This document shows, piece by piece, positions 1 to 8,855 of a stretch of DNA of 64,000 nucleotides. The position numbers and the translations under genes were made by a program. The first letter of the stretch is position 1; the number at the start of each line of letters is the position of its first letter. The stretch comes from Deltaproteobacteria bacterium (lineage in GTDB: Bacteria; Desulfobacterota; Desulfobacteria; Desulfobacterales; G020354645), in contig CP070652.1 of assembly GCA_020354645.1 (NCBI GenBank), positions 691,065 through 755,064 of the forward strand, read 5' to 3'. Under the pieces are notes generated by a model. That model saw only the letters and a list, made by a program, of their open reading frames with translations, had not been told where the DNA came from and searched no databases.

Positions 1-2
1 CG

Positions 3-479
3 GTTATGTTCCGGGCGACGACCAATAAAGCGCTGACTCCCGGAGTGCGGTCGCAATATGCCGAAAGAAATTATTTTATGATTTCAAAAAATTTTTGCAG
101 CCTTACTTCCCGGCTTGGATTTCATTTTTCCATGATCGAAACTCTGGTCGGCGACCGGCCAAGGGAAAATTACATTAGCTTTCACTTCAAAGGAGGGGCC
201 GCCGACTATGAAAGGCGCTTGAAGCGGGTCCTTTTTGTGGGGGACATACTGGAGGAAAACGGTTTCAAAATAGACATCAAAGAAGACAACCTGATTGCTC
301 GCCTGGAGAATCTGGAAAAGAGCTTGATGGTGAAACAGCTTAAAATGCTCGGCTATTTGACTATTCATACACGGCAGCTGGATATGATTATGGCCAAAGA
401 TGAGTCGGTAAACTATTACCGTTCTAAATTGAAAGAGGACATTCAGAATATCATTAAGTCCGTCGAAGCGATCGATTAG
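3..479 (+). CDS. C-terminal part of a PEP/pyruvate-binding (PPDK/PpsA-like) protein, cut by window edge
   Basis: The frame is open from the first base, so the true start lies outside the window. About 158 residues are visible. The tail is helical and charged, with a segment around residues 45-70 ([20 protein letters not shown]) of the kind seen near the C-terminus of large proteins annotated as PEP/pyruvate-binding domain proteins in sulfate reducers. No catalytic motif is included. It converges with the leftward cluster that ends at 666. The family assignment comes from remembered similarity only; the gene is certainly coding but its function is tentative. Confidence 0.5.
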   Translation, partial: VMFRATTNKALTPGVRSQYAERNYFMISKNFCSLTSRLGFHFSMIETLVGDRPRENYISFHFKGGAADYERRLKRVLFVGDILEENGFKIDIKEDNLIARLENLEKSLMVKQLKMLGYLTIHTRQLDMIMAKDESVNYYRSKLKEDIQNIIKSVEAID

Positions 480-665
480 AACCTGTCCCCAAAATCCGCA
501 TTTTCGAAAAGGTTTCTGCCCGTTATATTATGCCGTCGTATGTAGCCATCACAGTAAGTTTGTATCGTTAAACCTGTCTCTCTTTAACAAAAAAGGCGAA
601 AGGCAAGTGAAGATTCTGTTTACCCATAGCCTTTTTAAAATAGCTTAAAGCTATACCATATTAGA

Positions 666-1352
666 TTAGTGCTCAAGCTTCATCCCCCAACCTTCAAACA
701 TGAACATGATGGCAAAACCATACCACACCGTGTAAACGACATAAAAGATTAAAGAAAAAATCACGGTGCCGTACTTATCCGATATCTTCTGTGGCACGAT
801 TTTGTAGTAATTGTAAGAAGACTCAACGGCCTTCTTTTTAACGGTGGTCACAATTTTGGCTTCTTTAAACATTTTTTGTTTTTTCAGGTTTTTATCCATT
901 TCTTTCATAGCGGTCCACCAGTTATAAAGAACCCGTTTTTCTTCGTACCCGTATTTGTCGGCCACCTTTCGTCCCTCGTTGCCGTACATGTGGTCGGCAT
1001 CGGTGAGGCAATTACCGAGGATTTTGGCCAAATCTCCTGCAACTTTTAAAGCCGAACCACTAACGTTTGCCGATGCACCGCTTTTTGTAAAAAGGGTAAC
1101 CGCAAGTTGCGCCTGTTTGCTGTCTTTCATTGCCAGGTCTAAATTAACCGAAGTGCCGGAAAAAGTAAGGGCTTCTTTTTTGAGATCAGCAATGTAATGG
1201 GCTGAACCTTTGGATATGGAATTGTAGAGATCATCCAAGTACTCCAGGCCATTTTGACCGTTGAAGACGGGCGAAAAAAAGATAATCAGCACAATGATGA
1301 ACATCGCCATTAACCCTGCGCCGCCGTAAAACTTTTTCTTGTGTGCAATCAT
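666..1352 (-). CDS. Two-TM hypothetical membrane protein coupled to the TauE/SafE exporter
   Basis: A protein of 228 residues with one hydrophobic segment near residues 12-28 and another near 198-222. Between them is a polar domain of about 170 residues rich in Lys and Ala. The start at 1352 is chosen because its ATG overlaps the exporter stop as ATGA and an AGGAGG ribosome site lies just upstream; a longer reading to 1412 would run into the exporter gene. The coupling implies that the protein is made together with the transporter and may be an accessory subunit with a large extracytoplasmic loop. I do not recognise the family. Confidence 0.75.
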   Translation of the reverse strand: MIAHKKKFYGGAGLMAMFIIVLIIFFSPVFNGQNGLEYLDDLYNSISKGSAHYIADLKKEALTFSGTSVNLDLAMKDSKQAQLAVTLFTKSGASANVSGSALKVAGDLAKILGNCLTDADHMYGNEGRKVADKYGYEEKRVLYNWWTAMKEMDKNLKKQKMFKEAKIVTTVKKKAVESSYNYYKIVPQKISDKYGTVIFSLIFYVVYTVWYGFAIMFMFEGWGMKLEH

Positions 1353-2656
1353 GAGCTCGCCTCCTCTCCTTTCAGGACCCGGATATTTTTCAGAAATGTA
1401 CCGACCACCCAAACGCCAAATCCGCCGATGGCGATGAAAAAAGCCCAGACACCGATGGTTTCCAGTATGGCCCCGGTTTGTTTGGAGATCGGGATCAGTT
1501 CCATTTCTCCCAGCTTGGCAGGTAAAGCAAAAATACGGTTCATAAAGCCCGCCAGCACGGCCATGGCGTAAAAACCCCGTATGGTAATCCCTTTAACCAC
1601 CTTGGTAACCATAGCACCGATCTGGATCCCCAGCAAAGAGCCCAGCAGCATTCCCATGGCCAGTGTATAAAAAATAAAACCATAGATGGCGTACTGGCTG
1701 ATGGCAGCGTAGCCGGCAGTAAAAACAATCTGAAAAATATCAGTTCCTACGGTGGTCATTGACGAAACGCCCAATACATATACGAAAATGGGGAAGGTTA
1801 AAAAGCCGCCACCGACACCCATAATACCGGCGGCAAGGCCCACCAGCGCACCGCTCAGCACCAAAAACAGCCAAGAAATACTCCGACCGCCAGGTACAAG
1901 TTCGTTATCGAATTTAACCATTGGGGGCAACTTAAAGGCCTGAAGCTTTTTAGGCAAATTCCCCATTTCCGCACCTTCATCCTTCTTGGGCGCATGTGCA
2001 TCAGCGCCTTGAGAAGCGCTGCCCCCGGCAAGCGCCTTGCGGGCCTTGAGAAAATCGGTCATGGCGTATGCGCCGAGAAAGCCGAGCATAAGGGAATAGA
2101 CGGTTGTAATAAACGCGTCGCTGAGTACCGGGTTAATTTCATAGAGAACACGGTTGATTAATCCCCCCAGGGTTGCGCCGATAATAGCCCCCAATAAGAA
2201 AACCGCTGCCAAGTGTACTGACACATTTCCCAGCTTGCGATGGATAACACTGCCCATGATGGCTTTGGCAAAAATGTGAAAAAGATCGGTTCCCACCGCC
2301 AAAATACCTTTGATACCGGCACTCATCAGCGCCGGCGCGATGATAAATCCCCCGCCGGCTCCAATGCAGCCGGTAATCAGTCCGGCCATCATACCGATAA
2401 GAATCGAAACAATGAAAATGCCTGTACTATAAAATGCCGGACTATATGCTTTTTTTCCCCCCAAAAACTGCGGCATGGTATCGCTGATCTGGTCTGCAAA
2501 GGCTATACCACCTAAAATAATGGGAAGGAGTAACAAAAAGAGCAAAATAAGCCGTTTGCGGTCTCGCAGTATGGTGTATGAATTTTGGATTTCCCACTGG
2601 GCAAAAGCTCTGGCCCCCATCATCATAAATCGGCCCCACTGTCTGTATAGGCTCAT
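1349..2656 (-). CDS. TSUP (TauE/SafE) family anion exporter
   Basis: A 435-residue polytopic membrane protein. It carries two TauE/SafE-type repeats: GLITGCIGAGGGFIIAPAL near residue 92 and GLAAGIMGVGGGFLTFPIF near residue 275. These glycine-rich repeats are the hallmark of the family that exports sulfite, sulfoacetate and other small organosulfur or carboxylate anions. A hydrophilic loop of about 45 residues (around 205-250) separates the halves. It is longer than the usual 250-residue members because of an N-terminal cytoplasmic stretch and this loop. It sits downstream of receiver and kinase genes on the same strand and is translationally coupled to the small membrane protein that follows. 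The substrate cannot be read from sequence; sulfite or another sulfur anion would fit the organism. Confidence 0.88.
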   Translation of the reverse strand: MSLYRQWGRFMMMGARAFAQWEIQNSYTILRDRKRLILLFLLLLPIILGGIAFADQISDTMPQFLGGKKAYSPAFYSTGIFIVSILIGMMAGLITGCIGAGGGFIIAPALMSAGIKGILAVGTDLFHIFAKAIMGSVIHRKLGNVSVHLAAVFLLGAIIGATLGGLINRVLYEINPVLSDAFITTVYSLMLGFLGAYAMTDFLKARKALAGGSASQGADAHAPKKDEGAEMGNLPKKLQAFKLPPMVKFDNELVPGGRSISWLFLVLSGALVGLAAGIMGVGGGFLTFPIFVYVLGVSSMTTVGTDIFQIVFTAGYAAISQYAIYGFIFYTLAMGMLLGSLLGIQIGAMVTKVVKGITIRGFYAMAVLAGFMNRIFALPAKLGEMELIPISKQTGAILETIGVWAFFIAIGGFGVWVVGTFLKNIRVLKGEEASS

Positions 2657-2703
2657 CTCATCAATCTCCTTTGCGTTTAACCGGTGAACAAAAGCATGAA
2701 ATG

Positions 2704-2877
2704 TCAGTCAGGGTCAATTCCTACCTCAGCCTTCCCTATAGATTCGGCTATTTGTATTGTCTTTGAGTCATGGAGGTATTTCTTTTGATATGCATCTTGA
2801 ATCTTGTAGAGGAGTTGAAGATATCCCTCTTTCTGGTGCAGTCTCCTGATCTGCTCGACGGCGGTTCCTTTTGCCAA
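2704..2877 (-). CDS. Short ORF or gene remnant, possibly the N-terminal part of a NuoE/HndA-like protein
   Basis: A 57-codon frame with a possible TTG start lies between the receiver stop (2893) and the exporter start (2656). The translation is well behaved and helical, containing VEQIRRLHQKEGYLQLLYKI and then QDAYQKKYLHDSKTIQIAES. The pattern 'L...IQ..Y..L....I..IAE..G' resembles the N-terminal helices of NuoE/HndA-type 24-kDa proteins, but the thioredoxin-like cluster domain is absent. No clear ribosome site was found. It may be a truncated remnant or a small protein of the cassette. Confidence 0.3.
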   Translation of the reverse strand: MAKGTAVEQIRRLHQKEGYLQLLYKIQDAYQKKYLHDSKTIQIAESIGKAEVGIDPD

Positions 2878-2892
2878 AAAAACTAGCGATAA

Positions 2893-3324
2893 CTAAGGTC
2901 GTCGGGAAGTAATCTCCTTGACACGAGCTTCGATAATCTTTTCCTCATGTTTTCGCTTTTTGGCCGCTGCTTCCTTCACCTTTGAAATCAGTTGATCCAT
3001 TTCACAAGGCTTCAACAGGTAATCGAATGCACCCAATTTCATACCCTCAATGGCTGACTCAACGGTGGCTTGTCCGGAGAGCATAATAACTTCGACCAGG
3101 GGATGTTTCTTTTTAATTTGCCTTAAGACTTCAATACCATCCATGCCAGGCATCTTGACATCCAGCAGAACAACTTCGATATCCGGTTTTATTTCAAGCT
3201 GCGCGAGTGCCTCCTCTCCGTTAAGGGCGGATACGGTTTCGAGATTTCTTATGGTTAAACGTTCGGCCATACTTTCAACAAAGCTAACTTCATCGTCAAC
3301 CAAAAGAACATTTGCGATCGCCAT
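2893..3324 (-). CDS. Receiver-only response regulator (CheY-like) with helical C-terminal tail
   Basis: A 143-residue single receiver domain: acidic pair in VLLVDDE (residues 7-13), phospho-acceptor Asp in VVLLDVKMPGMDG (near 55), Thr/Ser site in IMLSGQAT (near 83) and Lys in YLLKPC (near 105). No DNA-binding output domain follows. Instead there is a charged tail of about 35 residues (KKRKHEEKIIEARVKEITSR) predicted to be helical. It is last among the regulators of the exporter cassette. The tail nearly matches that of the receiver at 40537-40968, so the two are close paralogues. It probably works as a phosphate shuttle or protein-protein switch. Confidence 0.88.
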   Translation of the reverse strand: MAIANVLLVDDEVSFVESMAERLTIRNLETVSALNGEEALAQLEIKPDIEVVLLDVKMPGMDGIEVLRQIKKKHPLVEVIMLSGQATVESAIEGMKLGAFDYLLKPCEMDQLISKVKEAAAKKRKHEEKIIEARVKEITSRRP

Positions 3325-3525
3325 TGGAAATTCTCCTGCATTTATATATTTTTAAATCCGGTAGACAATACATTACTCACTGCAAAGGGTCAACAGGAAA
3401 ACAAACACATTATATGGTACTCATAAAAGCTTAAGCACCATGTATGTGATATACGCCTGGACTCAGATTTTTGAAATTGGGTAAATTCAGAGGGCTGGCA
3501 AATTTATTCGCCCCTTAGAGGTAAG

Positions 3526-4200
3526 CTAGAGAAGAGCAATATCATACGGAAGGTAAATATTAATGCCGCAGTTTAATTCATCAAGTTTTGCTAATCCTCG
3601 CAATGCCAAAGTGATCTTTTGGAGCTCGGTCCATTTCTCAGACGAATAAATATGATCATTGAACACTTTTTGAGAGGGTAAGTGCCCTTGGCAGACCATA
3701 TGAATGCCATATTCGACACCGATTTTTTGAGGGCATAGTTCTATTGTCCCCCCACTTTCAATCACATCCAAACAGCATTGAATGGCGGTGAAGATGGCCA
3801 TTTGGAGTTGAACCGGCTGGGTTACGACCATTAGGGGCTGGTCAGACGAGTTGTGCACAAGTGTTACGCATTGAAGTCTGGCAAAGCGCTGGGAAAGCGC
3901 GACCACTTGTTCGGTTAATTCATGAAGGTCGACCTCTGAGATGGTTTTATCCGGACTGTGGGCGAATTTATTAAGGATGCCGGTTAAATTCGTCCCGCGA
4001 CTCACCTGATCGTTTATTCGGGACAGAGATTTTTGGAATTTCTCTCGATAGGGAAAATGCGCCTCTTTAGATAATAACATCAAGTCTTCCATCAGGCCGG
4101 TCGATTCTTTGATGATCGCCAGAACATTATTTATTTCATGGGTAATTCCGGCCGTGATTTTCCCAAAAAATGCGACTTCGTTATTTTCCTTTTTATTCAT
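3526..4200 (-). CDS. Degenerate histidine-kinase-like protein (phospho-acceptor domain kept, ATPase motifs lost)
   Basis: A protein of 224 residues without membrane segments. The N-terminus has an H-box, GITHEINNVLAIIKESTGLM (residues 18-37), and a helical dimerisation region follows. Where the catalytic ATPase domain should be, the N-box Asn is missing (LQMAIFTAIQCCLDVI), there is no DxGxG motif, and no FxxF or GxGxGL loop. It therefore probably cannot bind ATP in the usual way and may act as a phosphotransfer or docking protein. The same architecture, fused to a receiver, recurs at 35586-36662. It sits between two receivers and the dCache kinase on the same strand. Confidence 0.7.
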   Translation of the reverse strand: MNKKENNEVAFFGKITAGITHEINNVLAIIKESTGLMEDLMLLSKEAHFPYREKFQKSLSRINDQVSRGTNLTGILNKFAHSPDKTISEVDLHELTEQVVALSQRFARLQCVTLVHNSSDQPLMVVTQPVQLQMAIFTAIQCCLDVIESGGTIELCPQKIGVEYGIHMVCQGHLPSQKVFNDHIYSSEKWTELQKITLALRGLAKLDELNCGINIYLPYDIALL

Positions 4201-4231
4201 ATGCCTTTAAGCAGTAAACGTAGCGTGGAAG

Positions 4232-4609
4232 TTATGTACAGCCAAAAACCTGAGCAGCCTGCTTAATTTTCTCAATTAACACAGCAATATCTATCGGCTT
4301 AATCAAATGGTCAAAAGCCCCCAGATCCATCCCCTCCTTTCCTTCCTTCATGGAGCCATGTCCGGTAAGAATTATAACCGGAATTTGCAAGCTCTGGGCT
4401 TTTATTCGTTTAAGAACTTCCAGGCCCCCTATACCCGGCATCTTCAGATCTAAAACCACCACCTGCGGAAGGTCAGTTTCAATGAGGCCCAAAGCCCTTT
4501 GACCGTCCAGAGCTACCAGCACCTGAAATCCTCTCAATTCAAGACGCTCCGCCAATGCGGTCACAAACTCTTTCTCATCGTCCACCAGCAAGACCTTGCA
4601 CTTGCTCAT
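4232..4609 (-). CDS. Receiver-only response regulator (CheY-like)
   Basis: A 125-residue receiver domain with all switch residues: VLLVDDEKEF, VVLDLKMPGIGG (Asp near residue 54), VIILTGHGS and HLIKPID. There is no output domain. The start lies only 2 bp downstream of the kinase stop (4612), so the two are very likely co-translated and cognate. A kinase-like gene without ATPase motifs follows on the same strand. Confidence 0.88.
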   Translation of the reverse strand: MSKCKVLLVDDEKEFVTALAERLELRGFQVLVALDGQRALGLIETDLPQVVVLDLKMPGIGGLEVLKRIKAQSLQIPVIILTGHGSMKEGKEGMDLGAFDHLIKPIDIAVLIEKIKQAAQVFGCT

Positions 4610-4611
4610 AC

Positions 4612-6339
4612 TTATCTCCCATTGTCTTGGGGGGCCTCTAGCGGCAAATAAACCGTAAAAATCGTACCTTTGCCCTCTTCACTAAAGGCTTTGAGGTTTC
4701 CGCCCAGCTTTTTGATAATACCGTAAGTAATTGAAAGTCCCAAACCGGTACCGTATTCTTTCTTGGTAGTAAAAAAAGGATCAAAAATATGTTTGAGTGT
4801 CTCTTTTGACATGCCGATCCCATTATCTTCTATGGATGCCGCTACGGTATCAGAATCCTCAACCCAAGAGGTAATAGAAATACGTCCGTAATCTTTCACG
4901 GCGGCAAAGGCATTGGTCAGAATATTTAAAAACACCTGTTGGAGTTGCCCTTGATCAGAAAAAATGGGCTTCATATCATCCGCAAGTTGAAGCTGAATAT
5001 CGATATTCCGATTAATTGCTTCTCTTTCCAAAAAACCCAGCACATCTTTGAGAACCCTATTTAAGTCCAACTTTTCAGACTTAACTTCTAAACGCCGGGC
5101 AAACCCCAGAAGTCGATGGGTAACTTCTCTGCAGCGTTGAACCGATTGAATAATGGAATCGGTAAGCTCAAGGAATTTTGTCCGTTTCTGAAATTCCCCA
5201 GAATGGCCAATCAAGTCTTGCAACAAGCCTGCGCTCTCATTGATGATGGCCAGAGGATTATTGACTTCATGGGCCACTCCGGCGGCCAATCTTCCGATGG
5301 AAGATAATTTGTGTGAATGTTGCAACTCACGAAACGCCGTTTCCCTGTGTTCATCAGCTTCCCGAATACGTTTCACCAGGATTCCCGTAAGTGTGAAAAT
5401 AATTAAAACGATGACCCCCACACTCACGAAAAAAATATAAAATATTTCGCTTTTTAAAGTGTACCACGACTTTAAGACCTCGGATCGCGGTTTGATCAAT
5501 ACCAATGCGTGGTCCGGTTGTCCAAAATGTGCAGTGGCCACAAGTATATCACGGCCCTGCGGATCGGATGTCTCGAACACATGGGTTCCGAAACCTGACC
5601 AATGCACCGAAATAGGAAGCGGATCCAGTACCTCGCCGTAAAATTTGGATTGGGTCTGTAGGATTCCCTGGCTGTTTACCAAAAAGGCATCGCTCTCCGG
5701 GTCCAATCCCATTGAAGCTATAATTTCATTAAATTTATTGGTATCAATTGTGGCCCTTATAATCCATCCGTCAAGAGCGCCGGCCTGGTGCATTACTGCG
5801 AGTGAAATATGCGGATACTTCCTGTAGCCCATGAATACATCACTGATATAAACCCCCCGGATCTTGGTCTCTTGGAACCAGCTCTGCTGGGAATAATTTT
5901 TTCCTAATAGATCATAAGGGCCTGCATAGCTCACCTGGATACCGTTTGTATCTATTACGCCTAAATCCACAAAGCCCCCAATTTCCCTTTTCAATACGAA
6001 AAAAATACGTTTCAGGGTCTGTTCGTGGGATAACTCCTCACCTGAATAGGCTGAAATAATGAATTGCATCGCAGCCAGGAGTTGCTCCAAAAAGATTTCG
6101 ATGGTATGTTTTGTACTATCAGCCTGTAAATACAGAGGATTTTTTATTTCGCTATTGAGGCTGGTCCGATATTGATGATAGTTAATAATGGCCATAAAAG
6201 AGAGGGGGGAAACCGTCACTATAATCATCAGGATAACTATTTTTCTACGCAGGAGTGGATAACGCTCCGGGGCTGGAATCTCATCAGAGAAACTCAGGAA
6301 TCCACCGGTAATTGATCTCCACCGTTCCTTAAGTTTCAT
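4612..6339 (-). CDS. Membrane sensor histidine kinase, dCache-HisKA-HATPase
   Basis: A protein of 575 residues. TM1 lies near 31-50, then an extracytoplasmic sensor of about 230 residues with the dCache-like signature YISDVFMGYRKYPHISLAV, and TM2 near 298-322. A short linker leads to the H-box GVAHEVNNPLAIINESAG (His near 357). The ATPase domain is intact: N-box NILTNAFAAV, DNGIGM, FDPFFTTK and [11 protein letters not shown]. Such dCache modules usually bind small organic acids or amino acids outside the membrane. It is the first gene of a leftward cluster ending in an anion exporter, so it may sense the exported or imported anion. Close paralogues lie at 31368 and 41000. Confidence 0.9.
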   Translation of the reverse strand: MKLKERWRSITGGFLSFSDEIPAPERYPLLRRKIVILMIIVTVSPLSFMAIINYHQYRTSLNSEIKNPLYLQADSTKHTIEIFLEQLLAAMQFIISAYSGEELSHEQTLKRIFFVLKREIGGFVDLGVIDTNGIQVSYAGPYDLLGKNYSQQSWFQETKIRGVYISDVFMGYRKYPHISLAVMHQAGALDGWIIRATIDTNKFNEIIASMGLDPESDAFLVNSQGILQTQSKFYGEVLDPLPISVHWSGFGTHVFETSDPQGRDILVATAHFGQPDHALVLIKPRSEVLKSWYTLKSEIFYIFFVSVGVIVLIIFTLTGILVKRIREADEHRETAFRELQHSHKLSSIGRLAAGVAHEVNNPLAIINESAGLLQDLIGHSGEFQKRTKFLELTDSIIQSVQRCREVTHRLLGFARRLEVKSEKLDLNRVLKDVLGFLEREAINRNIDIQLQLADDMKPIFSDQGQLQQVFLNILTNAFAAVKDYGRISITSWVEDSDTVAASIEDNGIGMSKETLKHIFDPFFTTKKEYGTGLGLSITYGIIKKLGGNLKAFSEEGKGTIFTVYLPLEAPQDNGR

Positions 6340-6682
6340 TCTTTAACCTTCTACTCAAAAGATATCCTTGGATCCGAAATAGTTTTTATCGATTTTGAAT
6401 GCATTATTGCCTTTTTCAGGCGGAGAGTCAATCAGATCTTTTGTGCAGGCTTACGGGATCAATAGATTCAATATGCCGTTATTCAAAGATAGATTTTATT
6501 TACAAACACGCCACTCTATCTCTTGATCTATTCATAGGCCCATGGTAAAAAACCCAATTTTATCAATAAGAATTCACGGGTGGGCAGAATAAGATAATCC
6601 TTCTGTCAATGATTCAAAAATGTAAAAGTAAGGATCTACTGAATAGAAGTAGCTGTTAATAATGTAACGTTGGGGGGATTTT
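6340..6682. other. 343-bp divergent intergenic region
   Basis: It lies between the leftward kinase and the rightward CBS gene and is AT-rich. I found no -24/-12 promoter, no clear inverted repeat and no small gene in it. A sigma-70-type promoter for either gene could be here but was not resolved by eye. Confidence 0.5.
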
Positions 6683-7237
6683 ATGAAATCAAAATTTGTT
6701 AAAGATCTGATGGTTCCGCTGTCGGAATATGTAACCATATCTCAAGAGGCCACGTTATATGAGGCCATCATCGCACTGGAAAAAGCGCAACAGGAGTCCG
6801 GCCAAACCCGCTACCCGCATCGGGCAATTCTCATTTTGGATAAAAACAACCAGGTGGTGGGAAAAGTTAGCCTGATTGATGTTTTAAGAGCGTTGGAACC
6901 CAAATATTCCCAGATGGGTAACGGCAGGAGCGTCTCTCGTTTTGGTTTCAGCGCTCAATTTTTAAAATCCTTACAGGAACAGTACAAACTGTTTAGCAGG
7001 CCAATAGAAGATATCTGCCAAAAGGCGTCCCAGCGAAAAGTGAAAGATTTTATGTCAACCCCGACCGAGGGCGAATACATAGAAGAAGATGAATCCCTTG
7101 ATGCGGCCATACATACACTCGTCATGGGAAACCATCAATCATTGCTTGTGACAAAAAATAAAGAAATTGTGGGGATCCTAAAAACAACGGATGTGTATCA
7201 AGAAATTTGTGATACCATAAAAATCTGTAACTTGTAA
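6683..7237 (+). CDS. Tandem CBS-domain protein
   Basis: A 184-residue soluble protein with two CBS motifs: residues about 1-75 (VKDLMVPLSEYVTISQEATL, then a V-G-K-V-S-L-I-D-V strand) and about 115-180 (VKDFMSTPTEGEYIEEDESL, then VGILKTTDVYQEI). A helical insertion of about 35 residues separates them. CBS pairs bind adenine nucleotides and gate transporters or enzymes. It starts after a GGGGGG ribosome site and lies 71 bp upstream of an anion symporter, which suggests an energy-state sensor for that transporter. The same CBS arrangement appears fused to a receiver at 27343-28248. Confidence 0.85.
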   Translation: MKSKFVKDLMVPLSEYVTISQEATLYEAIIALEKAQQESGQTRYPHRAILILDKNNQVVGKVSLIDVLRALEPKYSQMGNGRSVSRFGFSAQFLKSLQEQYKLFSRPIEDICQKASQRKVKDFMSTPTEGEYIEEDESLDAAIHTLVMGNHQSLLVTKNKEIVGILKTTDVYQEICDTIKICNL

Positions 7238-7308
7238 TCACCCGAGAAAAAAGGTGTTGCCCGAATTTAAATATGGCGGCCACCATTTGCAGCAGAGGAG
7301 AGTGAAAA

Positions 7309-8799
7309 ATGGCAGACGATATGCAAGCCCCGGCTGGAAACCGCAATGTTAACTGGAAACGGTTGTTATTTCTTTTGGTTGGCTTAGTGCTATTCACAGT
7401 CGTTTATTATACACCTTCATGGCCCGATGCCGTGGATCCCATGGGAAAGCAATTTCCACTGAGCAGGGAAGGCAAGGGTGCCATAGCGGTATTTCTGTTA
7501 GCCGGCACTTGGTGGGTCTTTGAGGTTGTTCCCATTGGTGTCACCAGCCTGATGATCGGTATACTCCAGGCTCTTTTTTATATTCGTCCGGCCAGTAAGG
7601 CTTTCAATGATTTCATGGACCCTTCGGTGATGTTTATTTTTGGCTCGATTGTTATCGGCCTGGTTTTTACCAAAACCGGCCTAACCCGGCGCCTGGCTTA
7701 TAAGATGCTTGTCATTATCGGGGAAAAAACAAGTATGATCTATCTGGGTTGCTTTGTAGTCACCGCCGCCCTGACCCATATTATGGCTCACACGGCGGTT
7801 GCCGCGACCATTTACCCCCTGCTGATTTCCATCTATGCCCTTTACGGTGAAGGTGATAAACAGACGAGATTCGGCAAAGGTCTTTTTATAGGGATGGCCT
7901 ATGTAGCCGGCGCCGGCAGCATCGTAACCCTCTTGGGTGCCGCACGGGGTGCTGTGGCCATCGGCTTTTTTAAAGATATTATGAATAAGGACATCGGTTT
8001 TTTTGAATTGACTTACTACATGTTCCCCATCGGCTGGCTAATGACCTTTGTCCTGTGGGGGTTTTTTATGGTGGTCCTAAGACCTGAAAAAAAGATAATC
8101 CCAGGAATAAAAGACAGAGCTAATAATTTATACCGGGAGCTGGGACCCATAACTAGCAGGGAGTGGATTGCCTCCGGAATTGTGCTGGTGGTCATTCTGA
8201 CCCTGGGCTCTAATGCTGTGATGAAGAATATGATAGCCGATTTTACGCCGCTGCACAAAACCGCCGTTATTTTACTTTCCACGGTCCTATTTTATATTAC
8301 CGATATCCTCGATATCGAAGACCTGGAGGCCATCCCCTGGAACATTATTTTGCTTTTTGGCGGTGCCATGAGCATCGGTCTCTGCCTGTGGGAGACCGGC
8401 GCCGCTGAGTGGCTGGCTGTTAACTGGCTGGTGATGTTCAAGGAATCCAACTGGTTTGTTTTTGTTTTGAGTATTGCCTTTTTTGTGATGATCATGACCA
8501 ACTTTATCATGAACGTTGCGGCCATTGCTATTTCACTGCCGGTTGCGCTGGTTATTGCCCCCTATCTTGGTGTGGCCGGAGAAGTCATTTTATTTTCTTC
8601 ACTGACTGTGGCCGGTATGCCTTTTCTGCTCCTTGTGGGTGCCGCACCCAATGCCATCGCTTACGATTCCGGGCAATTTTCTCCGGGAGAATTTTTTCTT
8701 TACGGTATTCCGGCAAGCATTATATTGATGTTGGTGACCGGATTCACGGTCTATGTTATCTGGCCGATCATGGGCATGCCGATAACCGTAGGGGGGTAA
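7309..8799 (+). CDS. DASS/SLC13-family anion:Na+ symporter
   Basis: A 496-residue polytopic membrane protein. The N-terminal repeat has the long hydrophobic helices and the L-T-H-I-M-A-H-T-A-V-A hairpin region near residue 155. The C-terminal repeat has MTNFIMNVAAIAISLPVALV near 395, the SNT-like signature of the family. A later GAAPNAIAYDSGQF segment (near 445) is typical of bacterial DASS proteins. Members carry dicarboxylates, citrate or sulfate with sodium. It sits between a CBS protein and a carbonic anhydrase-like gene, so a carboxylate or sulfate role is plausible. Paralogues are at 28697 and 38411. Confidence 0.9.
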   Translation: MADDMQAPAGNRNVNWKRLLFLLVGLVLFTVVYYTPSWPDAVDPMGKQFPLSREGKGAIAVFLLAGTWWVFEVVPIGVTSLMIGILQALFYIRPASKAFNDFMDPSVMFIFGSIVIGLVFTKTGLTRRLAYKMLVIIGEKTSMIYLGCFVVTAALTHIMAHTAVAATIYPLLISIYALYGEGDKQTRFGKGLFIGMAYVAGAGSIVTLLGAARGAVAIGFFKDIMNKDIGFFELTYYMFPIGWLMTFVLWGFFMVVLRPEKKIIPGIKDRANNLYRELGPITSREWIASGIVLVVILTLGSNAVMKNMIADFTPLHKTAVILLSTVLFYITDILDIEDLEAIPWNIILLFGGAMSIGLCLWETGAAEWLAVNWLVMFKESNWFVFVLSIAFFVMIMTNFIMNVAAIAISLPVALVIAPYLGVAGEVILFSSLTVAGMPFLLLVGAAPNAIAYDSGQFSPGEFFLYGIPASIILMLVTGFTVYVIWPIMGMPITVGG

Positions 8800-8855
8800 T
8801 TTGGCAGGGCAGTAAAAACGATGGAGCTCTGTGGGTGGTGTAAAGAGAGGAAAAA

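Noticed and set aside
2893..2895. TAG after the receiver as a read-through (pyrrolysine) codon joining it to the following frame
   Set aside because: The paralogue at 40537 ends with the same residues and a normal stop, so this is the natural end of the receiver.
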